A stretch of DNA of 29,055 bases from assembly GCA_027596945.1 (NCBI GenBank), contig JADGJH010000125.1, positions 1 to 29,055 of the forward strand, read 5' to 3'. The translations under genes were made by a program, and so were the position numbers. Source of the stretch: Physocladia obscura. Its lineage: Eukaryota; Chytridiomycota; Chytridiomycetes; Chytridiales; Chytriomycetaceae. A model generated the notes under the pieces. That model had not been told where the DNA came from. It ran no database searches and saw nothing but the letters and a program-made list of their open reading frames with translations. Numbering within the stretch: the first letter of the stretch is position 1; each line of letters begins with the position of its first letter. Below are positions 11,774-23,444 of this stretch, piece by piece.

Positions 11774-11779
11774 AATAAA
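11774..11779 (+). terminator. Candidate BMS1 poly(A) signal AATAAA
   Basis: Canonical hexamer 48 bases past the BMS1 stop, in the 128-base convergent spacer with VDAC. Confidence 0.5.
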
Positions 11780-11808
11780 AAAGAGGACATCTCGTGATGA
11801 TACGTGAC

Positions 11809-11814
11809 TTTATT
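11809..11814 (-). terminator. Candidate VDAC poly(A) signal AATAAA
   Basis: AATAAA on the minus strand, about 40 bases past the VDAC stop. It lies 30 bases from the BMS1 signal on the other strand, so the two 3' UTRs probably overlap. Confidence 0.5.
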
Positions 11815-11853
11815 GATGTTATTACTCTTGAATTTTCGAGTTCAATTTTTTTC

Positions 11854-13132
11854 TTAGTTCTCGAGGATAAACGACAGACCAACACGGTGAACATTCTCGT
11901 GCAGACGTGTAGTGTCAAAGGAACCCCCCAAAGCGAGCTTAACACCTGGGCGCAAAATTTGAGTGTATCCGAGTCCCAAACGACCAACATTGTCAATTTT
12001 GGCCTTCACGAAAGTCTGGTTGTCCAAAGTGTACTTCGTACCAACTTCAATGCTGACGGCGTCAGATGCGGCCTTATTCCAAATAGCTTTTGCACCAGCG
12101 TCAACCTGCTTGTTTACTTTGTGAAAGTAGAAAGCGGTAAAGTGGCTAAACTTTCCAGTGCTGAAAGAAAATTATTTTGTGACAGTTCAGCGCCGGAAAA
12201 TTATCATTTGACAACACTCACGCGTGAATGCCGACTTGGTACTCGCTGGTAGCGTATCCAGTGGCCAAGTTGTAGCGGTGAATAGTAGCGTCGTTAACAT
12301 TGTACGCAACATCTCCTCCCAGAATAAAACCGTCAGATCTGTCAGATCAACAATCAACATATCATACTCTTCTATTTTTTGGTTTTACCCAACGACAGCG
12401 TCAGTATGAATTGTTGGCCCTGCCTTAGAGAAGAGATCGACAGAAGATCTGGTGAAAACATTGGCCTGCTTAAATTCAACAACAGCCTTGGCGTTCTTAG
12501 CACTGAGTGAAAAAAATTATATTGAGACGTCAAGAGAACAAAAACCCAATGTTTGTACCCGTTGGATGGGTGAATAGAACCAGAGACATCAAGCTTAACC
12601 CCAGCAGCAATAGCATCCTGGAGTTCAACCTGTGCTCCAATGACATTAGCAGCGTTCCAGTGTTCGGTAACGGTAAGACCTGTTTTATTTGTCAAAAACT
12701 TGGAGGAAAAAAAAAAAACACAAAAAAAAAAAAGGACATACCACGAGCTTTATCAGAGTACTTTGTCTTGAGTTCAGAGACAATGTTTCCGGTCTTGTTG
12801 TCTTTGTTTCCAGTGACAGTGAATTTCTGACATACTTAAGTTAAAAAAAAGACTGGGAAAGTAGGATATGGATATCTTACAATTCCGTTCGAAGTGGTAG
12901 TGTTAACCTCGAGTTTGGCAGAGCCGACCGGGTAGTCTTTGTTCTGTTCGAAAGAAACGAAAACGATATTGTTATTCAGAATTAGCAATGAGATGATCGC
13001 CACACACGCTGCGCAATCGCACACACGATTGGATTCATCTCGGCGAAACCATTGGCTGTATCGCGGCAACTAGCTACCCACCAAGAGGTCATTAAGACTC
13101 TTTCCGAAATCTCCGTAGTGTGGAACACTCAT
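11854..13132 (-). CDS. POR1: Mitochondrial outer-membrane porin (VDAC)
   Basis: A voltage-dependent anion channel that passes ATP, ADP and other metabolites through the mitochondrial outer membrane as a beta barrel. Exons: 13132-13082, 12943-12881, 12826-12742, 12679-12559, 12502-12389, 12338-12222, 12160-11854. The frame closes at 285 aa, the usual length (about 283). Fungal porin blocks are plain: KDYPVGSAKLEVNTTTSNG, KFTVTGNKDNKTGN, GLTVTEHWNAANVIGAQVEL, GGDVAYNVNDATIHRYN, KAKIDNVG and LRPGVKLALGGSFD. It ends HRVGLSFILEN, matching the conserved C-terminal beta signal used for membrane insertion. The first exon (MSVPHYGDFGKSLNDLL) matches the family start that precedes NKDYPVG. Six introns of 50-138 bases are present. 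Confidence 0.96.
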
Positions 13133-13234
13133 CTTTATCTGTTTTTTGGATGTGTTTTTTCTCCCCAAAATGTCGGCACAATCACATCTGCAAAAATTTG
13201 GCAATCATCCGATTCCGGCGCGCCATCATATTTG

Positions 13235-13240
13235 TTTATT
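13235..13240 (-). terminator. Candidate ZCCHC9 poly(A) signal AATAAA
   Basis: AATAAA on the minus strand, 15 bases past the ZCCHC9-like stop and 103 bases before the VDAC start on the same strand. Confidence 0.45.
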
Positions 13241-13255
13241 TCCCATCTTCTCCAA

Positions 13256-14393
13256 TCAAAATGTCACGACTTTCTTGCCCATTGTTTTCTTTGCCACTCG
13301 CCTAGATGCGATACTGCTGCTGGTATCGTTGGTGGGCTCAGCTTTTTTTTCCTCAACTCCACTGTCCTTCATTTTCTTGAGTGCAGCAAACACGTCATCA
13401 TCGTCTCCTCCTTGTGACAAGTCAATCACTCCCACTGTCGACACTCCGCCTTCCATCGAGGCTGGCTTGCATTGACTTGCCAAATGCTTCACACTTCCGC
13501 AAAACTTACATGAACCACCATTTGGATACATACCGCGTTCATTCTGCGGGCACATACTGGCCAAATGGCCTATTCCCTTACACACAAAGCATGACGCAAA
13601 CGGATAGAGGTTGTCTACTTTGTAAATTTATAAATTAATATATAGAAAATTAAAAGAGGCGCATGTACCGGTTAACTACCTGAATTCAACTTCTTTTTGC
13701 ACTGCGAGCTTTTGTGCTCGGTGCTTCCGCACTTATAGCAGATTCCTTCCATTGGAGTCTTTTCCATTTCGGCCGCAATTGCATTTAAGTCAATATCATC
13801 ACCATCGTTACTTTTGGCAGCACTTTTATCTGAGTGAGAAATTGGTTTTGCAGAATCTGGGGATCGCGGGCAAAATTTTATGGAATGGCCAGGTTGTCGG
13901 CATAAAAAGCAAGTCTGACAAAAACAATTTACTAAACCGAAAAAGAAAAAAAGGAAGATAGAGGGAGCATAATATAACTTACCATCATTTTTTCCTTGAT
14001 TTTTTCTCTCCGTGATCGTCGCTTTAGAACTTCACGCTCTTTTCTTGACAAAGCTCCCTCAGATCGATTTACAGTGTTGGAAATACTCTTGTTGCCTTCA
14101 TCAGGTTTGTTCTTGTCGTCATCTTTTGCTATTGCGCTGCGATGTCGCACACGCTTCTTTTTGGTGGTTTGATCTGACGAATCTTCAGTGTCTTTTCGCT
14201 TTGACGTAGCATTTGCCTCAGTGACAGTTGTTGCCTGCAATGCACCGCTTTCAAGAAATTCTTTCTGGGATTCTTTCGTAATGTTTGCTGATGAACTTGC
14301 TGCAAATTGAGAATCTGAACCCTTTGTCTTTAGTTCCGCCCATCCGGTTGCTTCGATGTGAGTTTTGCGTGTCATCTTAGTGAACCGTGTCAT
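13256..14393 (-). CDS. ZCCHC9: ZCCHC9-type protein with four CCHC zinc knuckles
   Basis: A nucleic-acid-binding protein, probably nuclear/nucleolar and linked to RNA processing by its family. Exons: 14393-13983, 13914-13680, 13617-13256; the frame closes at 335 aa. It starts MTRFTK, like the MTR start of animal ZCCHC9, which decides between two nearby ATGs. Residues 1-137 are polar and basic with two Lys/Arg clusters (KKKRVRHR and KRRSRREKIKEK). Four Cx2Cx4Hx4C knuckles follow: C139-C142-H147-C152, C196-C199-H204-C209, C225-C228-H233-C238 and C252-C255-H260-C265. The family blocks GICYKCGSTEH, FASCFVCKGIGHL, NGGSCKFCGSVKHL and terminal KKVVTF support orthology. The linker between knuckles 1 and 2 (153-193) is longer than in animals. 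It lies 123 bases upstream of VDAC on the same strand. Confidence 0.93.
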
Positions 14394-17315
14394 TTTCGTT
14401 GAAATAAAAAAAAACAAAAACAAAAGCAACTTAATAGATATCAGCTGAAATGAACCAGGTTTACATCTCTTTTGGAGTCATGAAGCCTTAAAACCAGAAG
14501 TTATATTATAGATTTTGCAAAAGCACTACCAATGACCTGACTACAAGTAGAGGACATGTTTGCCCAGCATTATGCCTGCGCATTTGTATTGCCATACTTC
14601 AAGCTGTTAAACATGGCTATACTGAACATTGATAACTAAAAAAGAATTGTGAATTAGTCAGTGAAGGTTTTGTTGAATCCTGTATTGGCAGATTCCTTTC
14701 AAACTGTTCACATTGAAACATTACTAGAATTTTAGGTTAAAATCTCTTGTTTATTTCCAATAATAGAACACATAATAAATCCCAATGTGATTGGCTTATT
14801 GTGAACTGTTTTTCCATAAATATTCTTATCTTCTAGTTCAAATTTATGTGACAAAGTTGGAATTTTATATCTCCACTCTTGCTTGCAATAACCTGTTTTT
14901 TCAGTTATGTACCTGACAAATGACCAAAAAATTTCGGACCTAAGATGTAAAGGTTTTCAACCTTTATCTAATCCCATGCATTCAGCTTGTTTGCACCAAA
15001 TCTATGATTCAACAGTTTTGCAGTTCTTGGAATAGTATCCAATACTAGTGCTAAGCTTTGCTGTTTCCTATTTGCAAATCAGAGAGACTGCATTGTATTT
15101 GCAGAAAATTTTTGGTTAGAATTTTTGTGGCACTCTGACCCTTCAGGAATTTACCATCTTTTGTCCATAGTATTGAAATTTTCTATTTTCGTTACAAGTT
15201 TCCCCGCTTTTTTTTTGCTTGTATATGCAAACTGTACAATTCAGGCTGCTGGTATCACAAATGACTGGATTTTTCAGCACTTTGAACTCAGCAAAGCTTT
15301 TTTCTTCAAGTGGACTCTGAAGCAAATTGTTGAATTGAAGATTGGCAACAGACCCAAGGCTCCAGTAAGTTGTAAAAGAATAGTAGAAGGGTTGCCGGTA
15401 GCTGTATTGGCTTAAGTCAACTAATTCAATACTTTATATCATGACAAGAATTTGAGATTGAAGCATGAATATAAGTTGGAGTGTAGAGTTTAAACTTAAT
15501 AAAAACTTTGTTTTATTTAAAATCATCAATAATAAAAAAGGAGAGAGTTAGGTTTAAATAGTCTTTGGAGTAGAAAGAAAAAGAATAATTAAGAATAAAA
15601 AAACTTTTTAAAAGGAAAATGGTTTAAAAGCTGTGGGAAAATGTCTGGAAAGTGCTTGGAAATTGCTTTAATTATTTTTAAAGACTAGAAAATAATAGAA
15701 AGCTTGAGATCATTGAAAATTTGATTGACAATCTAATTTCATCAGGGTCATCTTTAAAATTACAAATGTGAGTCATACTGGGAATTTTGGATCCAAATTG
15801 TTTAGTATTCATTAAACAGAAGAGTTTAGCTTTTAGGGGATACTGTCAACTAATTATAAATTTATTATTGAATTATTTTGATAAGTGGAAGTAGTCTGTC
15901 TGACACTTTAAAGAAAAGCTAACCATTTTGTCCAATGTACAATACCAACTTTTTTTATTATGGCATTCTGAACTGATCTACTTTCTTTGAGCTTGCTTTC
16001 AATTTTTCATTTACTTGAGATATTTCTGGATTTTTAGTTCATACAGACTTCACTCCCAATCTGTTTTGGAATTTCACTTACCAAACATTTTGCTGTTTTG
16101 ACCTATCTATGTTCTGTTGCTTCAACTTTATCCTCCTTGCAAACCAATATCCTCCAGTGTAACTTCTCCCAAATCTAAACTCGCAATCATTTCAAACTTC
16201 CCTTAATATATTAACCAATTATTTGGTTTTGAGAATCATGATTTGTTTTTAATGGAAATTGGTGGGATGTGAAAACGCAATAATTATTTAAGAAATATTC
16301 TTACAAGTCTATGCCAACAAGTGGAATCGTATGTGTTAAAGATTGAGAAGTTGTGACTTCATTTTCAGAGTTTGGTGGTTTTTGGCCAGCTGATCTTTTG
16401 GTGTCTTATTTCTGAGAGGACCGAAGACAATTATCTGTTGATATGGAAGCGATACATCCTTTGAATTCAAAGCAGAATTTTTTGGGGCAAGTTAACAAAC
16501 TGAAAAAGTTGAAAATTGCAAAAATGACTAAAATGCATCTCTTGGCCCTAAACTAGTCCAACGCCTTCAAAACTTATCGAAAGGTAATAAACTATATGAT
16601 TCTCCCTAAAAGTATCTGTGGTGGCGACCAGACATCGAAAGGGATGGAAATAGGCAGCGGTATGTGTGGAGATAATTTTTTCTAACCATTTTGCAATAGA
16701 GCTATTTATAGAAAAAAGTAATTAGAAATGTGCGCAATTCGCGCAAATTTGGAATTATTGTATCTGGATTTGTCAGCAATTTTTAATTTGTCAGCCAATT
16801 TTGAGTACATAACCACAGCTTCTTTTCAACTGGATTAAAGGCAATAAAAAGCTGAGTTTTACCAATTTTTGAAATTTTTCTGTGGTTATAGTATTATGAA
16901 ATATCTGGAAGCTCTTTTGCTTACTTGAAATTATTATACTGGTATCTTTGTGTTGAGCCCTATTTTTTTGATCTTCCGTGAGAGCATTCATCAAGCACAT
17001 TGAACTTTTCGCCTGACTTATAGTGTAATTTAATTTTTTTGTTTATCAACCGTCAATACTTTGCAATCAAATATGTTTGTATAAAAGAGTGGTAAACATT
17101 GAAATGCAATTTTATCAATAATTAATACAACGATTGATAAATTATATTTTTTATGCGACCCTTTTTGCTGGATATATCCAGTGGTGCAAGATGGGTGCCC
17201 TAAATGAGTTGATTTGTCAGAAAATCAGACCAATTACAAATATTTTTTGCAATTGTTGAAGAATAAAAGGGGAGCTGACAAACAAAAAAAACTTGAAAAA
17301 CAAAAAAACGTAGAA
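14394..17315. other. Gene-less region, CpG-poor in its first 1.75 kb
   Basis: No gene is supported over 2.9 kb. From about 14400 to 16150 I counted five CpG, none between 15400 and 16179; from 16180 onward CpG becomes ordinary. An open frame at 15125-15415 (96 codons, plus strand) has a stretch AAGITNDWIFQHFEL, which faintly recalls pogo-type transposases, but it lacks a DDE core. Strong A/T runs occur throughout. The ends must hold the ZCCHC9 promoter (near 14394-14500) and the transporter promoter (near 17000-17315). I infer decayed repeat DNA for the first part. Confidence 0.55.
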
Positions 17316-18936
17316 ATGGCAACTGGGGCCAACAAGAAGGATGACGTGCTTCCATCGGCCGAAACGCGACTGAATACTAACTTTGCAGTGGATTTGGAGC
17401 GTAATTTAGCTGTTGAAGACGACGTGGATGCAGCGGCGGCTCTCAGTGCCCGCCTTGAAAGTGGTGCCAAAATTACCGCCGGAAACCCCAATTCAACAAA
17501 TCCCCACGAATGGCCCAGGTCAAAAAAATGGCTTGTTGTGGCAATTGCATCGCTATACACTTTTATTTCTCCTATTTCGTCGTCGATGGTTGCTCCTGCT
17601 TTGCCTGCAATGGCTATTGGTAAGGTTTTTTTTTTTTTTGTAATGTTATTTCAAATTATCCATAAAAACAAATTAATTCCATGGAATCTTTCCTTTTATC
17701 TCCACAGACCTTGGTATGACCAAAATCATTGATTTGGAAATGACTCTGTCAATTTTCGTTCTTGCATACGCTTTTGGCCCACTCTTTCTTGCACCCCTCT
17801 CCGAAGTATACGGCCGCTACATTGTTCTTCAAGCTTCTCTATGGTTCTTCACAATCTTCAACTTGGTGTGCGGATTCGCACAAAACAGATCCCAAATCCT
17901 CTTGTTTCGATTTCTTGCGGGCCTTGGAGGTTCAGCACCATTGACAATTTCGGGTTCAGTTATTGCCGATTTATTTAAAGTATCGGAAATGGGTGCTGCC
18001 ATGGCTTACTACGCGTTGGGTGTTATTCTTGCACCAGCACTTGGTCCGATTATCGGCGGCGCGTTAACCCAAAATGCAACCTGGCATTGGGTTTTTTACA
18101 CAGTCTCGATCATTTCTGCTGTTCTTGCCATTGTCGGATCATTTTTGCTCAAGGAAACGTTCCGCCCGTTGCTTGAATCACGCGCCCGGAAAGAAGCTGC
18201 CAAGAAAGACCCGTCGCTTGTCTTGGCACACCCAGAACCAAATGTTGCCCATTTGCTCAGCACTGCCATTATGCGACCTTTCATCATGCTTGGAACCCAA
18301 CCAATTGCTCAAGTCATTGCGCTCCTCATGGCGTTTGTGTACGGTATAATGTACATTGTTTTGACGACATATTCATCCCTGTTTGTGGAGCAATATGGCG
18401 AATCAACTTTCACATCCACGCTACATTATCTCGCGCTTTTGATCGGTTTCTTGATTGGAAACAGAATGTCGGGAAGCCTCATCGACGTTTCCTCTGCCTA
18501 TCTCCAGAAACGTTACAATACTCCCCATAAACCCGAATATCGATTGCCTGTATGTTTTGCCGCGTCAATATTTCTCCCAGTCGGTCTTTTTCTGTATGGA
18601 TGGGCCGCTGAACACAACTGGCATTGGGCACTTGTTGATTTTGGCATTGTTTTGTTTTCATGGTCTGTGAATGTCACATTCCAAACCCTCACAGTGTACA
18701 CTGTGGATGTTTACACAATGTACAGCGCGTCAGCATTGGCAGCAGTCGGCTTCCTGCGTTCACTTGCTGGCTTCGGATTTCCGCTATTTGCTGCAGATAT
18801 GTACAGCAAATATGGATATGGATGGGCGAACTCAATTCTTGCTTTTGTTGGCCTGGTAATTGGTGTTCCGGCACCGATTTTGTTGTATGCCTATGGTGAA
18901 AAGATTCGTGCCAAAAGCCAGTTCGCATCAGGTTGA
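17316..18936 (+). CDS. DHA1-family MFS transporter (multidrug/polyamine type)
   Basis: A 12-helix major facilitator, probably a plasma-membrane proton antiporter exporting drugs, polyamines or toxic organics (FLR1/TPO-like). The substrate cannot be read from sequence. Exons: 17316-17619 and 17708-18936; the frame closes at 510 aa. The start is the first ATG in this frame after a stop-free AT-rich leader; the open frame extends upstream only through non-ATG codons. An N-terminal cytoplasmic tail of about 70 residues is followed by helix 1 (KWLVVAIASLYTFISPISSS). The helix 2-3 loop has the motif-A form APLSEVYGRY, and helix 5 has motif C (ALGVILAPALGPIIGG), the antiporter signature. A cytoplasmic loop rich in Arg, Lys and Ala separates helices 6 and 7. 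No tyrosine- or lysine-pathway partner is implied by its neighbours. Confidence 0.92.
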
Positions 18937-19029
18937 TAAAACAAATATGAAAACAGTATGAAGCATTTATTTTATGGGTGCATATTTATATTTTAACTAT
19001 TTTGGATGTGGTTTTTACACATGATAAAT

Positions 19030-19035
19030 AATAAA
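19030..19035 (+). terminator. Candidate MFS transporter poly(A) signal AATAAA
   Basis: Canonical hexamer about 93 bases past the stop, followed by an A-rich stretch. Confidence 0.4.
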
Positions 19036-19507
19036 AAACAAAAACAAAATGGAAATTAGTGCAAAACCCGAGTGCTTAAGTTATTTGTGCCAAGTTTTTT
19101 TTTTCCGCAACTTAAGTACGATGCTAGAAATTTTAATGCCGGTAGAAACCTGTGGAAACATCGTATGGCTGTTTACATCGTAAGTGTTGTACTTAGAATG
19201 CTGTTTAAGTCGTTATTGGTAATGGGGTTGATATAAATCAATTGCGCCAGCTGTTGCGGTTCTTGTTTTTGTTTTTATGAACTGTTGCCCTTCGATCAAA
19301 AAATTAATGGCATTTCATTGAAGAGAATTTATACATGGAATTCCAACTCTAGCTACTTATTTTAAGGCATCTTCGCTTTCTTTGTTTCTAATATATATGA
19401 TAGATGTTTCTTCCCTAACTTATCCTAAACAAAAAAATTGCTTAACAATTGTTGGCGAAATAAACAGTAGAAATCAATTGCACAGAATCATGACAAAAAA
19501 GAAGGTA

Positions 19508-19513
19508 TTTATT
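19508..19513 (-). terminator. Candidate LSM5 poly(A) signal AATAAA
   Basis: AATAAA on the minus strand about 61 bases past the LSM5 stop. Confidence 0.45.
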
Positions 19514-19573
19514 TACTGCGGGCCACTGCATTTGGAAAGATTTTTAATCGGTTGTATAATCAGAAAATTGGAC

Positions 19574-20138
19574 TCACTCTCCGCCAGGAATGAGCTAAAA
19601 AATATATAGATATATATCTTAAAAATAGAAGAAAATGAAGAAAAATAAATAGTATACTTTACCATGCATATATTATTTCCGTTGAGCAGAATCTGGTCGA
19701 GCTTGTTGGAGACGCGACCGTCAGGGGTGTTTTCGCTTAAAAAAATACAGATATTTCAACTTCAAGTTAATAAGAAGAAAAAACCCAACTACTCGGTTAC
19801 GTCTTCGAGAACCATGTCTATGCATAAAACAAATAATAAGAATTTTTAAAGTTAGTTTTACTGTTTGAAAAAGAAAAAAAGAACAACACACTCAACTGAC
19901 GTAATCGTCAAAACCCAGTAGTGTTCCGGTGAACTCCTTGTCGGATTTCATAATAACCCAGATCTTTGATCCGATGCATCTGTCGACGAGTTCTACGTGA
20001 TACGACGTAACAAGTGAGTAAGAATTGGACGAATGCATTTATTCATTGCTAAGTATGTTTTGAATGTCAGTGGTTTGATCTACTGGCAACTATACCGAGG
20101 GGAAGAATCGTGGCAGGCGGAGGGGCAGCAGTCGACAT
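19574..20138 (-). CDS. LSM5: U6 snRNA-associated Sm-like protein LSm5
   Basis: One subunit of the heptameric LSm2-8 ring (nuclear, binds the U6 snRNA 3' end) and LSm1-7 ring (cytoplasmic mRNA decay). Exons: 20138-20096, 19992-19897, 19817-19793, 19735-19663, 19594-19574. The frame closes at 85 aa; human LSm5 has 91. The Sm1 motif is [20 protein letters not shown] followed by LEDVT, and the Sm2 motif is [20 protein letters not shown]. Both are near identical to the human protein. The gene is finely split: exon 3 has 25 bases and the last exon 21 bases including the stop. The annotation depends on splicing; no single open frame shows this gene. Its start codon is 30 bases from that of the divergent neighbour. 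Confidence 0.93.
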
Positions 20139-20168
20139 TTTGAAAAACAAATCAAACCAAGACAAGAA
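20139..20168. promoter_or_regulatory. 30-bp divergent start-to-start spacer
   Basis: Only 30 bases lie between the LSM5 ATG (minus) and the ATG of the unknown gene (plus). The spacer is A-rich with no visible core element. If both starts are right, transcription starts must sit very close together or inside the opposite coding region. Confidence 0.5.
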
Positions 20169-21620
20169 ATGGAAAAACGGCAGCAAAACAAACAACGAAT
20201 TGTGATGCTTCCTGACAATCGCTTGGCTCGGAGTTTATGGGCACAGAAAAAAACACCGAGGAACAACACCGTTAACGTAAGCAGTTCCACTAAGTGCCCC
20301 TCGACCTCAACCACAACTTTTACTGTAACGCCACGGAAAAGGACAACAAACACAAAAAAGACAGATGTGAATATGAACACGAATACAAATACAACTGATT
20401 CATTAGCATCAGTAAATATACGTGAATCTTGTCTCAATCCTGTTACTCCCGTCTCTGTTCCGAAACTTTTTCAATCAAACATGATCCGCCGCCGCGACTT
20501 GTCTCCTTCGCAGCGTCAGCTTTATATTGCACAGCAACAAGAAGCCCAGCAGCAAAGACAAGTCCATCAGAAGTTTCAGAAACAGATCCAAGAGAAAAAT
20601 AATTACGTGCACAACAATGACATATTGCTCCAATCACCTGACAATTTTAATACACACAAACCTAGCTGGAGCGCGACTGCCTTTCTCGATGTCAATCAGT
20701 TATCGCATTTATCGCAGCCTCGTACTGTCGAATTACTAGATGTCGGCTTCTTTCCCCGGAATAAGAACAATACGAATAATACCTGTATCCTGAATATAAG
20801 CAAGAAAACAAAGCGTGTTAGTAGCAATGAAGATAATGACAAAATAACGTCAGACCATAGTTATCAGGAAGAAGCTGCGTCCATTCATAAAACTGCCGAG
20901 GATTTAAAAGTTGATGGATTCACAAGCAAGTTTGATAATGTGTTCGTGCCATCGACTCCCCCACACCAAATTCAAAACGTGCTGGTAGAGAACCAACGAA
21001 AAAGAAAATTGCATTCGCAAGATTTAGATATGTTATTGCAATCGGAAAACTCAACAAATATGAAGCACATTTATTCGGACCATACAGAAACAATAACACA
21101 TAAAACTCCTTCTACTCCCCAGCGTCGGAAAGATTTTCAATCCTTCGAACCGTCCACGCCATCCGCTCATTCCACAAAATACATAGACATTACTCCATCG
21201 CCTGTTGCTGCGTCGTCAACTATCTGTCAACGTGATTTTTTTATTTCCCAAAAACGACTACTGCCTCGTTCCTTTTTTTTTGATTCAGACAACAATAATC
21301 ATAAGAAAGACGACGACGAATCGGCTGAATTAGACCCGGAATCCCTGATTCTGCCAATCCTGGCACACGTTAGGAAAATAAATTCAAAAAACCAATTGAT
21401 GAAGTCCCAGCTGCAGCAACTTGAACGGGTATTAGCGGAGAAAGACACAATTTGTCAAAATTTACAGCTAAATCTTGAGCGGGAAAAAAAAAGGAATCAG
21501 TTTTTGACAAATCGAGTTGAGGATATTTTGAAATCTACTCTTCAGGTTGCTGATACAAGTGGAAGCGTTTCGATTCGAAAGCCAGCTTTATGTCACGCGT
21601 GTAAAATAACATTGTGGTAG
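20169..21620 (+). CDS. Unrecognised S/T-P-rich protein with C-terminal coiled coil and CxxC
   Basis: A single-exon frame of 483 aa that I do not recognise. The N-terminus is basic and Thr/Asn-rich (1-80), followed by a Gln-rich stretch near residues 120-140. Ten Ser/Thr-Pro sites are visible. Two of them, TPRK and TPQR, fit the full proline-directed kinase consensus, and several cluster at residues about 260-350. An acidic patch (KKDDDESAELD) precedes a predicted coiled coil (about 395-455) with regular Leu/Ile spacing (QLQQLERVLAEKD, LQLNLEREKKR). It ends CHACKITLW, with a CxxC. No membrane segment or signal peptide is seen. The pattern would suit a phosphorylated cytoskeletal, spindle or cell-cycle scaffold, but that is inference only. 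Met13 or Met31 could be the true start. It is the only intron-free gene in the window. Confidence 0.8.
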   Translation: MEKRQQNKQRIVMLPDNRLARSLWAQKKTPRNNTVNVSSSTKCPSTSTTTFTVTPRKRTTNTKKTDVNMNTNTNTTDSLASVNIRESCLNPVTPVSVPKLFQSNMIRRRDLSPSQRQLYIAQQQEAQQQRQVHQKFQKQIQEKNNYVHNNDILLQSPDNFNTHKPSWSATAFLDVNQLSHLSQPRTVELLDVGFFPRNKNNTNNTCILNISKKTKRVSSNEDNDKITSDHSYQEEAASIHKTAEDLKVDGFTSKFDNVFVPSTPPHQIQNVLVENQRKRKLHSQDLDMLLQSENSTNMKHIYSDHTETITHKTPSTPQRRKDFQSFEPSTPSAHSTKYIDITPSPVAASSTICQRDFFISQKRLLPRSFFFDSDNNNHKKDDDESAELDPESLILPILAHVRKINSKNQLMKSQLQQLERVLAEKDTICQNLQLNLEREKKRNQFLTNRVEDILKSTLQVADTSGSVSIRKPALCHACKITLW

Positions 21621-21634
21621 ATTTTTTAAGGACC

Positions 21635-21682
21635 TTTTTTTTTTTTTTTTATTTGGGTGTTTTAAAAAAAAAAAAAAAAAAA
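21635..21682. repeat. T16 / A19 inverted homopolymer pair
   Basis: Sixteen T (21635-21650), 13 bases, then nineteen A (21664-21682) can pair as a long A-T hairpin just past the stop of the unknown gene. It may be a 3'-end element or slippage-prone junk. Confidence 0.85.
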
Positions 21683-21787
21683 GAAAATTTGTCTCCCGTT
21701 TGCGTTCCGAGTTTTTCCGAAATCTTATAAATTCAGTGCGTTTTTTCCAATTTCTTCTTTCATCAGAGCAAGTATCATCATCGAATT

Positions 21788-23315
<1,528 letters not shown>

Positions 23316-23357
23316 GCGAAGAAATAATCTTTTTTTAAAACACATTATAACAATAAT

Positions 23358-23358
23358 C

Positions 23359-23395
<37 letters not shown>
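23358..23395. repeat. (TTA)n microsatellite between HPD and PTM1
   Basis: About twelve TTA/TAA units in the 129-base spacer between converging stops. Non-coding, probably in overlapping 3' UTRs. Confidence 0.9.
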
Positions 23396-23396
<1 letters not shown>

Positions 23397-23399
23397 CAT

Positions 23400-23405
23400 T
23401 TTATT
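23400..23405 (-). terminator. Candidate PTM1 poly(A) signal AATAAA
   Basis: AATAAA on the minus strand about 40 bases past the PTM1 stop, immediately before the TAA repeat. Confidence 0.45.
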
Positions 23406-23444
23406 GATTTGACCGAAGCATAGGACTTCAGCCAGAAATCAGCT

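Larger units (their letters stand above)
18937..19573. other. Convergent MFS / LSM5 3' intergenic region
   Basis: These 637 bases lie between two converging stop codons. They contain AATAAA for the transporter (19030-19035) and AATAAA for LSM5 on the minus strand (19513-19508). Two ACTTAAG-like palindromes occur near 19075 and 19111, and the octamer ACATCGTA is repeated near 19157 and 19174. I see no tRNA, snRNA or protein gene. Confidence 0.6.

Noticed and set aside
15125..15415. 96-codon frame with AAGITNDWIFQHFEL, considered as a pogo-type transposase
   Set aside because: Only a short and loose resemblance, no DDE residues or flanking terminal repeats; kept as a note on the gene-less region.
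17214..17315. Upstream extension of the MFS transporter frame
   Set aside because: The extension starts with TTG and reads through Lys/Gln-rich leader; the first ATG at 17316 gives a normal N-terminus.
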